Positions 54,199-62,909 of a stretch of DNA of 64,000 bases are shown piece by piece (positions within the stretch are counted from its first letter, which is position 1; every line of letters begins with the position of its first letter). The translations under genes and the position numbers were made by a program. This stretch comes from JADJOY01 sp016713535 [NCBI: Deltaproteobacteria bacterium] (GTDB lineage Bacteria; JADJOY01), in NCBI GenBank assembly GCA_016713535.1, contig JADJOY010000004.1, positions 310,001 to 374,000 of the forward strand, read 5' to 3'. The notes beneath the pieces were generated by a model, which saw only the letters and a program-made list of their open reading frames with translations, was not told the origin of the DNA and made no database searches.

Positions 54199-55077
54199 AT
54201 GGAAGCGATCGTTCAATCCAACGTCCCCGGCCTCGTGCTCGCATTCCGCGGCAAGGTCCGTGACGTCTACGACCTCGGTGACCGCTTGGTCATCGTCGCC
54301 ACCGACCGCATCTCGGCGTTCGACGTGGTGCTCCCCACCCCCATCCCCGGCAAGGGCTGGGTGCTCACCAGCTCGAACTTCTGGTTCGAGCACCTGAAGG
54401 ACGTGGTGCCGAACCACCTCACCGGGCGCCCGCTCTCCGACGTCGTGAGCGACCCCGCCGCGCTCGCCGCCATCGACGGCCGCGCCGTGCTGGTGCACAA
54501 GTGCGAGCCGCTCAAGGTCGAGGCGATCGTGCGCGGCTATCTCGCGGGCTCGGGGTGGTCCGAGTACAAGAAGAAGGGGACCGTGTGCGGCATCCCCCTC
54601 CCCGCGGGGCTCACCGAGTCGGCTCGGCTGCCGGAGCCGATCTTCACGCCCTCGACCAAGGCGCCCGCCGGCCAGCACGACGAGAACATCACCTTCGAGC
54701 AGGCGCAGGAGATCGTGGGCGCCGAGCTCACGAAGAAGGTGCGCGACGTCTCGATCGAGCTCTACGAGCGCGCCGCGGCGTGGGCCGAGCCGCGCGGCAT
54801 CCTGCTCGCCGACACCAAGTTCGAGTTCGGCCTGCGCAACGGTGAGCTGACCCTCATGGACGAGGCGCTCACCCCCGACTCGTCGCGCTTCTGGCCCAAG
54901 GACGTCTACCAGCCGGGGCGCGCGCAGCCCTCGTTCGACAAGCAGTTCGTGCGCGACTGGCTGAACGGCGTCGGATGGGATCACACCCCGCCGGCCCCCG
55001 AGCTGCCGGCCGAGATCGTGACTCAGACCGCCGCCAAGTACCGCGAGGCGCTAGACCGGCTGGCCGTGCGCGGCTGA
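54199..55077 (+). CDS. purC: SAICAR synthase (phosphoribosylaminoimidazole-succinocarboxamide synthase)
   Basis: 292 residues from ATG 54199, which has AGAGGA 5 bp upstream; an in-frame ATG at 54175 lacks a ribosome site. Long-form PurC: GLVLAFRGKVRDVYDLGDRL, VATDRISAFDVVLP, VEAIVRGYLAGSGWSEYKK, PSTKAPAGQHDENITFEQA, ILLADTKFEFGL and MDEALTPDSSRFW. It makes the purine intermediate SAICAR from CAIR and aspartate. It is separated from purD/purH by about 40 kb. The large hairpin before it may regulate expression. Confidence 0.97.
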   Translation: MEAIVQSNVPGLVLAFRGKVRDVYDLGDRLVIVATDRISAFDVVLPTPIPGKGWVLTSSNFWFEHLKDVVPNHLTGRPLSDVVSDPAALAAIDGRAVLVHKCEPLKVEAIVRGYLAGSGWSEYKKKGTVCGIPLPAGLTESARLPEPIFTPSTKAPAGQHDENITFEQAQEIVGAELTKKVRDVSIELYERAAAWAEPRGILLADTKFEFGLRNGELTLMDEALTPDSSRFWPKDVYQPGRAQPSFDKQFVRDWLNGVGWDHTPPAPELPAEIVTQTAAKYREALDRLAVRG

Positions 55078-55098
55078 GTCTCTCCTCGCGAGGTCGCC

Positions 55099-55458
55099 AT
55101 GAAGCCGTCGATCACGTCGTTCGAGCAGTTCTGGCCGTACTATGTGGGCGCGCACAAGGATCCCCTCAATCGCTTCCTCCATTACGTCGGGACCGCGTGC
55201 GGGGTGCTGGCGCTGGCCGTGGGCGTCCTCAGCTTGAGCCCCGGCTTCGTGGTGGTGGCACCGATCCTCGGTTACGGACCGGCGTGGGTGGGGCACGGCT
55301 TGATCGAGGGCAACCGCCCGGCGACCTGGGACTTCCCGTCGTGGTCGCTGCGCGCCGACTTCAAGATGCTGGGCCTCGCGCTCAGGGGCCGCATGGGCGG
55401 CGAGATGATCCGCCTGTGTGGCGTGGCGGTGCCGATGCAGCGCGAGACGTACCGTTGA
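55099..55458 (+). CDS. DUF962 / Mpo1-like membrane protein
   Basis: 119 residues. It starts FEQFWPYYVGAHKDPLNRFL with the conserved His residues, HYVGTACGVLALAVGVLS, then LGYGPAWVGHGLIEGNRPAT and DFPSWSLRADFKMLGLALR. This is the Mpo1/YGL010w (DUF962) family; yeast Mpo1 is an iron-dependent alpha-dioxygenase of 2-hydroxy fatty acids, and the His residues are conserved here. In bacteria the activity is unproven. It follows purC by 21 bp. Confidence 0.92.
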   Translation: MKPSITSFEQFWPYYVGAHKDPLNRFLHYVGTACGVLALAVGVLSLSPGFVVVAPILGYGPAWVGHGLIEGNRPATWDFPSWSLRADFKMLGLALRGRMGGEMIRLCGVAVPMQRETYR

Positions 55459-55474
55459 AAGCGGGGCGAGAGCG

Positions 55475-56811
55475 ATGACTGGACCGAGTGGGATGCGCCT
55501 GAAGACTACGCTCGCGAGCGCCGCGCTGGTGTTGGCGTCGCTCGGGCTCGACGTGCGCGACGCGCGCGCCGGCGCGTGTGCGTTCCCGACCGGCGACCGG
55601 CGTCGCATCGTGTGGACGCAGGACGACACCGGCATCATCTACAACAAGGGCCGCGGCATCGAGCGCATGATGATCGACGGCTCGTCGAGCGCGCAGCTCG
55701 TCGAGGTCCCCGGAACCGGGGCGCTCGACTTCGACGTCAGCCCCGACGGCGCGTGGCTCGCTTACACCCAGCCCGGCCGCATCGGCCCCGACTGCACCGG
55801 CGCCGAGCCGGAGATCCGCACGATGCGCCTCTCCGACGGCGCGCCGGGGCGCAAGTTGCGCGAGGCCAAGGGCCACTTCACCACGGTCCGCTTCAGCCCC
55901 GACGGCCAGTACCTGGCGGCGAACCTGAAGGAGTTCGGCGCCACTCCGTCGAGCCAGATCCTGATCTACGACCGCTCGCTCAACTTCATCGGCCGCTTCG
56001 ACGACTGGGGCGGGATCCTGTGGCGCGGCGACGGACGCCAGCTCGGCATCGTGTCGTGGAACGCGATCTCGGTGTGGGACACCCGCGCGTGGGAGCAGAT
56101 CAAGTCGATCAAGCGTCCGGTGGGGCGGATCGGCCAGGTCGCGTGGAGCCCGAACGGTGCCTGGCTCGCGGTGTGGGTCGAGAGCGACAAGGGCTGCGAC
56201 ACCGATCCCGCGAAGAGCGAGCTGGTGATCTTCGACACCACCACCTGGACGGTCTTCAAGTCGATCCCCCAGCCCGGGCGCTGCGCGCTCGAGCTGGCGT
56301 GGAACCCGCGCACCGACGCGCCGGTGCTGGCGGGCTTCGTGCGCGAGCCGCTCCCCGCGAAGGCGCCCAAGGGCACGCGCGCGACCCACCGCATCGCGGT
56401 GTGGAACACCCGTAGCTGGGAAGAGGTGGGTGGGTCACCGACCGGCACCGATCGCGCCGCCGACCTGGTGTGGTCGCACTCGGGCGAGCGCATCGCGGTG
56501 GGCTTCGACGACGTGCTGGTGTTCGAGCTCGGCGACCTCGGTTCGCCGCCCGGCGCCACCAACGAGCCACGCTCGATCTCGGACGATCAGCTCCCGCCGC
56601 GATCGGGGCGCCCGAGGAAGCGGCGCCGGCGAGCGTTGCTCCGAGCGCGCCGATCCCGCCCGCGGGCTCCACCGCGCCCGCGGCGCCCGCTCCCGTGGCC
56701 GCCCCGGCCGCTCCCGCGGCGCCCAAGCCCGTGCCGGCGCCCGCCCCGCCCGCGAGCACCAAGCCCAGCTCCTCGTCGACCAAGAGCAAGAGCTACAACA
56801 CGGGGCGCTGA
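55475..56811 (+). CDS. exported WD40-like beta-propeller protein with Ala/Pro tail, frameshifted
   Basis: The signal peptide is LKTTLASAALVLASLGLDV with cleavage near ARAG. Propeller blades: SGALDFDVSPDGAWLAYTQP-like, TTVRFSPDGQYLAANLKE, WGGILWRGDGRQLGIVSWN, QVAWSPNGAWLAVWVES and LVWSHSGERIAVGFDDV, each a TolB/WD40-type strand group. Near 56590 the frame probably shifts into an Ala/Pro-rich tail (EEAAPASVAPSAPIPPAG) ending SYNTGR at 56811. It is a periplasmic or surface protein; its partner is unknown. Confidence 0.7.
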
Positions 56812-56832
56812 GCCCTCGGCGAGTGGCCGACG

Positions 56833-58452
56833 ATGAGCGCCCACGGTCACGATCGGCTGAGCGCCCTCGACGAGTCGTTCCTCCACATCGAGGGCCCGTG
56901 CACCCCGATGCACGTGGGCGCGGTGTCGATCTTCGAGGGCCGGCGGCTGCGCGACGCCAACGGCTGGCTCGACCAGGAGCGGCTGGCGCGGTTCGTCGAC
57001 GCCCGCCTCGCCGCGGTGCCGCGCTTCCGCCAGAAGCTCGCGTTCGTGCCGCTCGGGCAAGGCCGCCCGCTGTGGGTCGACGATCCGCACTTCAACCTGC
57101 TCTATCACCTGCGCTTCAGCGCGCTGCCCGCGCCCGGCGACCCGCGCGGGCTCACCGCGCTGGTGGGGCGGCTCATGTCGCAGCCGCTCGATCGCCATCG
57201 CCCGCTGTGGGAGCTCTACGTCGTCGACGGGCTCGCCGGCGATCGCGTGGCGCTGGTGTGGAAGACCCACCACTGCATGGTCGACGGCGTCTCGGGGATG
57301 GAGCTCGCGGCGGTGCTCTTCGACCTCGACCCCGAGGCACCCGAGCCGCCGCCGCCGGCGCCGTGGAAGCCGCGCCCCGCCCCCAGCGAGGCGGTGCGCC
57401 TGGTCGACGCGTGGCTCGAGCGCTCCGAGGTGGAGCAGCACCACCGCCACACGTTGCGCGCCGCGCTGCGGGCACCTCGCGAGGCCTTCGCCAAGCTCGA
57501 GGAGGTGCTCGGCGGCATGGGCTCGCTCATGGGCGGCGGCCTCGCGCCCCGCTCGAGCCTCAACGTGCCGATCGGACCGCACCGCCGCTACCAGGCGGTG
57601 CGGATCGGGCTCGAGCGCGCCAAGGCGATCAAGAACGCCCTCGGCGGCACGGTCAACGACGTGGTGCTGGTCGCGGTCACCGGCGCGCTTCGCGCTCTCT
57701 TCCTCGCGCGAGGCGAGGCCGTGACCGGGGTCGAGCTCCACACCCTGGTGCCGGTGAGCGTGCGCTCGCCCGGCGAGGCGGGAGAGCTGGGCAATCGCGT
57801 GTCCGCGCTGGTCGTGGCGCTGCCGCTCGGCGAGAAGGACCCGCGCCGGCGGCTCGCGGCGGTGATCGAGCGCATGGCCGAGCTCAAGAAGTCCCACGAG
57901 GTGGTGGGCGCCGAGATGCTCACGCGCTTCTCGGGGTTCGCGCCCGCGACGCTGCTCCAGCAGGCCGCACGGCTGCAGTCGGCGCAGCGCTTCGTGAACC
58001 TGGTGGTGACCAACGTGCCGGGGCCGCAGCTCCCGCTCTTCCTCCTCGGCGCTCGCTTGCTCGAGGTGTACCCGTGTGTGCCGCTCGCGCCCAACCTGGC
58101 GATGAGCGTGGCGGTGGTGAGCTACGACGGGGCGCTCGGCTTCGGCCTGATGGGTGACTGGGACGCGATGGCCGACCTGGCGGAGCTGGGCGCGCACCTC
58201 GAGCGCGCGTTCGGCGAGCTCGAGGCGCTCGCGAGGCCACGCCGGCGCGCCCCCGCGAAGCGGCGCTCCGGGCCGCGCGCGGAAGCGAGCGCGGTGAGCG
58301 AGCGGGTCTACCGCTACACCATCGACTTCGAAGGGCGGATCTTCCACGTCGGAAGCGCGATCGAGGATCCGGCGGTGATCCGCCAGCCTCGCGCGCGCGT
58401 CCACCGCGACGCGCGGGGGCCGGCTCTTCTCGCTCTGCGCCGGGGAGCGTAA
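56833..58452 (+). CDS. wax ester synthase / diacylglycerol acyltransferase (WS/DGAT family), 3' end uncertain
   Basis: N-terminal DRLSALDESFLHIEGPCTPM is the WS/DGAT PLSPxDxxF-type motif; the catalytic HHxxxDG is H146-H147...D151-G152 (KTHHCMVDGVSG). ND motif GGTVNDVVLVAVTGALR, and VTNVPGPQLPLF near the C-terminus. The normal end is probably near 58294 (a GTGA overlap in another frame); the open frame to 58452 seems to run into the next gene because of an indel. It makes storage triacylglycerol or wax esters from acyl-CoA, cytoplasmic and membrane-associated. Confidence 0.88.
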   Translation: MSAHGHDRLSALDESFLHIEGPCTPMHVGAVSIFEGRRLRDANGWLDQERLARFVDARLAAVPRFRQKLAFVPLGQGRPLWVDDPHFNLLYHLRFSALPAPGDPRGLTALVGRLMSQPLDRHRPLWELYVVDGLAGDRVALVWKTHHCMVDGVSGMELAAVLFDLDPEAPEPPPPAPWKPRPAPSEAVRLVDAWLERSEVEQHHRHTLRAALRAPREAFAKLEEVLGGMGSLMGGGLAPRSSLNVPIGPHRRYQAVRIGLERAKAIKNALGGTVNDVVLVAVTGALRALFLARGEAVTGVELHTLVPVSVRSPGEAGELGNRVSALVVALPLGEKDPRRRLAAVIERMAELKKSHEVVGAEMLTRFSGFAPATLLQQAARLQSAQRFVNLVVTNVPGPQLPLFLLGARLLEVYPCVPLAPNLAMSVAVVSYDGALGFGLMGDWDAMADLAELGAHLERAFGELEALARPRRRAPAKRRSGPRAEASAVSERVYRYTIDFEGRIFHVGSAIEDPAVIRQPRARVHRDARGPALLALRRGA

Positions 58453-58765
58453 CGAGCTCGCACCCGAGGACGCGCTCTACGTGATCGCGCGCTTCGAGGT
58501 GCCGCCGGACGACGGCGGCGATCCGGGCGGCGAGCACCTCGCGGTCACGTGCCAGGGCGGGTTGGTCCGCCGGCTCGCCCTCGGCACGCTGGTGCTGCGC
58601 GACGGCGCGCATCTGTACGGCGAGGTCGAGGGCGGCCACGCGGCGCGCTTCGGGCGCCAGGCGTGGCTCGACTTCGCGACGCGTCTCGTGGATGCGAGCG
58701 TCGAGCCGCCGCTCGCGCGCGTGGGTGGGCGCGCGTGGCCGATCGTGATCGTGACGCCCCGGTGA
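58294..58765 (+). CDS. hypothetical protein downstream of WS/DGAT, frameshifted
   Basis: From a GTG at 58294 it reads VSERVYRYTIDFEGRIFHV. At about 58420 an extra G in a G run breaks the frame; removing it gives DARGRLFSLCAGERNELAPE then YVIARFEVPPDDG, VTCQGGLVRRLALGTLVLRD and VGGRAWPIVIVTPR to 58765. About 155 residues, single beta-rich domain, no membrane segments. No family is recognised. The context suggests a lipid-related accessory role; evidence is only adjacency. Confidence 0.6.
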
Positions 58766-58933
58766 CGCCGCGGCGCGTCGATAATCCCCCGAGAAAAAGG
58801 CCGAACACGCGGTTGCGGCGCGCGGAGCCAAAGAGGTAGCATCGCGCCGCTTCGGCCGGCCGGATGGGGGCGTCCGGCTGGTTCGTCCACGTCCACGGGC
58901 CGTTCCCCGGGCCCGTCCGAGAGGGGTGTTTCG

Positions 58934-60169
58934 ATGGCGGAATCCGCAGCCGCAACGGCCGCGTCGCGTGGCACCAACCTGCGCTTCGCGGGTGAACCGC
59001 TGCCGATCAACACCAACTCCGCCGTCGAGACCGTCGCGACGCTCATCGAGAAGGCGGTCGGCTCGCGCGCCACCGACATCCACATCGAGCCGCGCCGCGA
59101 CGGCTTCAACATCCGCTACCGCGTCGACGGCTTCCTCTACGAGGTCGGCCGCGTCGACCACACGACCGGCCGCGAGATCATCTCGCGCATCAAGATCCTC
59201 GCCGACATGGACATCACGGAGCGGCGCCTGCCGCAGGATGGCCACTACCGGTTCTCGACCGAGGTGAGCGAATACGACATGCGCATCGCCACGGTGCCGA
59301 CGAACTTCGGCGAGCGCATGGGGATCCGCCTCGCCGAGGGCGGGCGGCTCTTCACCTCGCTCGAGGACCTCGGGATGAGCGCCGAGGAGGTCGAGATCGT
59401 CGACTCGTTCATCGCCAAGCCGCACGGCATCGTGCTCGCGACCGGCCCGGTCGGCAGCGGCAAGACCACGACGCTCTATTCCTGCATCAACAAGATCGAC
59501 AAGGGCGCGGTCAACGTGATGACCATCGAGGATCCGATCGAATACGTGATCCCCGGTGCCAACCAGATCGAGGTCAACTACAAGGTCAACTTCGACTTCG
59601 TGTACGGGCTGCGCGCGATCCTGCGCCAGGACCCGAACGTCATCCTGGTCGGCGAGATCCGCGACGAGGAGACCGCCAAGATCGCGATCCGCGCCGGCCT
59701 CACCGGCATGTTGGTGTTCTCGACGCTGCACGCCAACGAGTCGGTCGGCTCGGTCACCACGCTCACCAACTTCAACATCAACCGCTTCCTGATCGCCAAC
59801 GCGCTGGTCGGCAGCCTCGCCCAGCGCCTGGTGCGCCAGGTGTGCGCTCACTGCGCCGAGTCGATCCGCAACAAGAAGGCCGCCGCCGAGGCGCTCAACG
59901 TGGCACCCAAGGAGATCTCGGGATTCAACCTGGTGCGCGGCACCGGCTGCGAGGCGTGCTTCAACACCGGCTACCGCGGGCGCCTCGGCATCTTCGAGAT
60001 CTTCCAGGTCACCAACAAGGTGCGCAGCCTCATCATGTCGGGCGCCACCGAGGAGCAGATCCGCAAGCAGGCGCTCGACGACGGCATGCGCACCTTGCGT
60101 GATTCCGGGCTCGCCAAGCTCCGCGAGGGGCTCACCACGGTCGAAGAGTTCGTGCGCGTCCTCGGCTGA
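58934..60169 (+). CDS. GspE/PilB-type secretion or pilus assembly ATPase
   Basis: 411 residues. Compact form: TDIHIEP (48-53), Walker A GPVGSGKTTT (171-180), Asp box VMTIEDPIEY, Walker B VILVGEIRDEETA (237-248), His box STLHANES (264-271) and a zinc motif of two Cys pairs (CAHC, CEACF). It lacks the N-terminal GspE N1 domain seen in PilB of about 560 residues. It hydrolyses ATP to power assembly of type II secretion pseudopili, type IV pili or related filaments. Only gspF and a small secreted gene follow. Confidence 0.93.
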   Translation: MAESAAATAASRGTNLRFAGEPLPINTNSAVETVATLIEKAVGSRATDIHIEPRRDGFNIRYRVDGFLYEVGRVDHTTGREIISRIKILADMDITERRLPQDGHYRFSTEVSEYDMRIATVPTNFGERMGIRLAEGGRLFTSLEDLGMSAEEVEIVDSFIAKPHGIVLATGPVGSGKTTTLYSCINKIDKGAVNVMTIEDPIEYVIPGANQIEVNYKVNFDFVYGLRAILRQDPNVILVGEIRDEETAKIAIRAGLTGMLVFSTLHANESVGSVTTLTNFNINRFLIANALVGSLAQRLVRQVCAHCAESIRNKKAAAEALNVAPKEISGFNLVRGTGCEACFNTGYRGRLGIFEIFQVTNKVRSLIMSGATEEQIRKQALDDGMRTLRDSGLAKLREGLTTVEEFVRVLG

Positions 60170-60210
60170 CGAGGCGCCATCCCAACCGACGTCCACCCGA
60201 GAGGTCCCCC

Positions 60211-61521
60211 ATGGCCGAACCGAAGAAGCCCGCGAAGACCACCAAGGCGGCGCCCAAGGCGCCCGCCGCGCCGGCGCCACCGCCCGCCGCCGCGCCCTCG
60301 GTGGGCGACTCGATCCGCCAGACGCTGGCGGCCAAGAGCGACGACGGCCCCAGCGCCGCGCCGCGCACCCAGCCGGCGGTGTTCGAGGCCCCCGTGGCGC
60401 CGTCCGGTCCACCGCCACAGCCGCCGCCGAGCGCCACCGACGTGGGTGGAGGCGGGATGTTCGGGTCGATCTTCACGCGCGCGAGGAAGAGCGACCCCGA
60501 GCTGGTCAACGTGTTCCTGCGCCAGCTCTCGGTGCTCCTGAGCGCGGGCATTCCCCTCATGCGCGCGCTGCAGATCCTCTCGAGCCGCAGCGAGAGCGCC
60601 GAGTTCCGCGCCTCGCTCGGCGAGGTCATGGCCGACGTCGAGAAGGGCATCCAGCTCTGGGCGGCGCTCGCCAAGCACCCGCGCTGGTTCAACAACATGA
60701 TCGTGAGCGTCATCCGCACCGGCGAGGAGTCGGGCTCGCTGGTCAAGGTGATCGACTACCTGGCCAACTATCGCGACCGCGAGGCCGACACCAAGCGCAC
60801 GCTCTCCAAGGCGGTGACGTACCCACTGTTGGTGTTCGTGCTCGCGATCGCCGTGGTGCTGGTGCTGCTCATCTTCGTGATCCCGGTGTTCCGCGACCAG
60901 CTCGAGGTGAACAACGCCGACCTGCCGTGGATCACGCGCATGGTGTTCGGGTTCTCGGGCGCGGTGATGAGCGCCAAGCTGTGGATCGTGCTGGGCGTGC
61001 TGCTCGGCTACTTCGTCTTCCTGCAGGCGAGGAAGCGCGGTGGGTTCAAGCCGCTCTTGCACCGCGTGGAGGTGCACCTGCCGATCTTCGGACCGATCCT
61101 GACCAACATCTACACCGTGCAGTTCTCGACGATGATGTCGATCTTGCTGCAGTCGGGTGTCCCGCTTCTCAAGACGCTCGACCTGGTCGGCGAGGCCATC
61201 CCCAACATCCTGTTCCAGGACGCGTTCCGCTACATCCGCGGCAACGTCGAGCGCGGCCGCACGCTCTACGAGAGCTTCCTGCCGTTCAAGTTCTTGCCCA
61301 CGCTGGTGCTCGACATGGTGGCGGTGGGCGAGGAGTCGGGGCGGCTTCCCGAGGCCCTCGGGGCCGTGGCCAGCCACCACCAGCGCGAGGTCGACTACCA
61401 GACCGCGGTGGTCGGCACGCTCGTCGAGCCGCTCTTGCTCGGCTTCATGGGCGTGGTGGTGCTGTTCGTGGCGCTCTCGATGTTCCTGCCGTACTTCCGG
61501 CTGATCCAGGTGGTGCAGTGA
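60211..61521 (+). CDS. GspF/PilC-type inner-membrane platform protein
   Basis: 436 residues. Ala/Pro-rich N-tail of about 75 residues, then two GspF repeats: ELVNVFLRQLSVLLSAGIPL with VIRTGEESGSLVKVIDYLA, and VQFSTMMSILLQSGVPLLKT with DMVAVGEESGRLPEALGAV. Membrane helices LLVFVLAIAVVLVLLIFVIP and FMGVVVLFVALSMFLPYF. It is the partner of the upstream ATPase, 42 bp apart. The signature sits in the usual positions. Confidence 0.93.
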   Translation: MAEPKKPAKTTKAAPKAPAAPAPPPAAAPSVGDSIRQTLAAKSDDGPSAAPRTQPAVFEAPVAPSGPPPQPPPSATDVGGGGMFGSIFTRARKSDPELVNVFLRQLSVLLSAGIPLMRALQILSSRSESAEFRASLGEVMADVEKGIQLWAALAKHPRWFNNMIVSVIRTGEESGSLVKVIDYLANYRDREADTKRTLSKAVTYPLLVFVLAIAVVLVLLIFVIPVFRDQLEVNNADLPWITRMVFGFSGAVMSAKLWIVLGVLLGYFVFLQARKRGGFKPLLHRVEVHLPIFGPILTNIYTVQFSTMMSILLQSGVPLLKTLDLVGEAIPNILFQDAFRYIRGNVERGRTLYESFLPFKFLPTLVLDMVAVGEESGRLPEALGAVASHHQREVDYQTAVVGTLVEPLLLGFMGVVVLFVALSMFLPYFRLIQVVQ

Positions 61522-61940
61522 GCCGGCGGCGTTGGCTGGCGGGAGTCGCGGTCGTGGCGGGCCTCGCCGCCGGCCGCGGCACCGCGCTGGCGGAGCCGGC
61601 GAACAACATCCAGCAGCAGATCGAGCTGCAGAAGAAGTGCAACGAGGCGGCGAGCCACGTCGGCGCCGACTGCAGCCAGAAGGGGCGCGACCTCTACGAC
61701 GCGGGCCTCCAGAAGGCCGAGGACGCGGCCCCGCTGGCCCAGACCAACACCGGCCAGGCGATGGCGCTCACCCAGGGGGCCGGGCGCGACTTCTCGCGCG
61801 CCGCCAAGGAGTGCAAGGACGGCTCGGAGGCGCGGAAGCTCGTCGGCAGCTGCGTCGCCTGGGCCACCGAGCAGGAGCAGGTCCTGCAGCGCTACCTCAC
61901 CAAGATCCAGGAGCTCGGTCGCCAGCCCGGCGCGCGCTGA
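61518..61940 (+). CDS. small secreted protein of the GspE/F operon
   Basis: 140 residues from a GTG overlapping the GspF stop (GTGA). The signal peptide is RRRWLAGVAVVAGLAAG, cleaved near ALAEP. The mature part is helical with three Cys (ELQKKCNEAASHVGADCSQK, EARKLVGSCVAWATEQ). It lacks a prepilin cleavage motif, so it is not a pilin. Its role in the secretion operon is unknown. Confidence 0.75.
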   Translation: MSRRRWLAGVAVVAGLAAGRGTALAEPANNIQQQIELQKKCNEAASHVGADCSQKGRDLYDAGLQKAEDAAPLAQTNTGQAMALTQGAGRDFSRAAKECKDGSEARKLVGSCVAWATEQEQVLQRYLTKIQELGRQPGAR

Positions 61941-61971
61941 GCGGCAGCGCTCGACTCGCCCGAAACACCAC

Positions 61972-62008
61972 GGGCCGCGGGGATCCCCCCGCGGCCCGTT
62001 TCTGTGTG
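61972..62008 (+). terminator. Rho-independent terminator
   Basis: GGGCCGCGGGG-atcc-CCCCGCGGCCC (61972-61997) followed by GTTTCTGTGTG, between the secretion operon and the convergent lgt gene. An 11-bp perfect stem with a short T-rich tail. It might act for both directions. Confidence 0.7.
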
Positions 62009-62068
62009 GCCGTCGCGAGCCGCGTTCGATTGGCTGGAGGGCCGCGCTCCGTCGCGGCCGCGGGCCGG

Positions 62069-62860
62069 TCAGCCCGCCGCTGGCGCTTCGACGGTGCGCA
62101 GCTTCGCGTTCTCGGGGTCGTCCCGAAGCTCGCGGCGGGCGCGGACGATCATCCAGATGCCGAGCGCCATGAAGACGAAGGTGCCGTACTGGGCGGGGGT
62201 GAGGCCGGCGTAGGTGGTGTCGCCGATGCGCAGGAAGTCGAAGAAGAAGCGCACGAAGGAATAGGCCGCGATGAGCGCTCCCGCGGACACACCGCGCCCC
62301 TTCACGTTGCGGAGCGACATCATGAGCACCGTGAGGCCCGCGGAGAGGATCGCCTCGTAGAGGCCGAGGTCGTGGCGCGGGCCATCCGGAAATTTCACCG
62401 CCAGGAAGAAGTCCGAGTGCTTGCCGATGTGGTCGTGCGCCATGAAGCAGCCGATGCGCCCGAACATCCACGCCGGCGCCATGCCCAGCGCGACCGAGTC
62501 CGCGTAGTCGAGGAAGCGGATGTTGCGGACCTTGCGGAAGATCACCGTGCCGATGAACGCGCCGAGGAAGCCGCCGTACGACGAGAACCCCTGCCACACC
62601 TTGAGCAGCTCGAGGGGGTTCTTGAGGAATGCGTCGGTCTCGTAGAAGAGCGTCTCGATGACGTGGGCGCCGATGAAGCCGGACACCACGGCCCACACCC
62701 CGTAGTCGTTCACCACGTCGGGATCGAGACCCAGGTTCTCGGCGCGCTTGGCGGCGATGTACGTCCCGAGGAGGATCCCGATGCAGACGGCCACGCCCCA
62801 TCCGTGGATGGTGAAGGGACCGAAGAGGTGGAGGCTCGGCTGGACGAAATACGGGATCAC
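62069..62860 (-). CDS. lgt: prolipoprotein diacylglyceryl transferase
   Basis: 263 residues, seven predicted membrane helices. N-terminal LHLFGPFTIHGWGVAVCIGI, SGFIGAHVIETLFYETD, GFSSYGGFLGAFIGTVIFRK and the signature MFGRIGCFMAHDHIG, then GLYEAILSAGLTVLMMSLRN. It transfers diacylglycerol from phosphatidylglycerol to the lipobox Cys of prolipoproteins such as the ones in this window. It is downstream of a pseudokinase-REC gene on the same strand. Confidence 0.93.
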   Translation of the reverse strand: MIPYFVQPSLHLFGPFTIHGWGVAVCIGILLGTYIAAKRAENLGLDPDVVNDYGVWAVVSGFIGAHVIETLFYETDAFLKNPLELLKVWQGFSSYGGFLGAFIGTVIFRKVRNIRFLDYADSVALGMAPAWMFGRIGCFMAHDHIGKHSDFFLAVKFPDGPRHDLGLYEAILSAGLTVLMMSLRNVKGRGVSAGALIAAYSFVRFFFDFLRIGDTTYAGLTPAQYGTFVFMALGIWMIVRARRELRDDPENAKLRTVEAPAAG

Positions 62861-62909
62861 GGTTGGTGCCCTCTGGAGGTTCGCGGGGAATCGACCCCCG
62901 GCGCCGGAA

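Noticed and set aside
53790-54263. Open frames in the purC upstream region
   Set aside because: Compositional, with hairpin repeats inside and no homology-like pattern.
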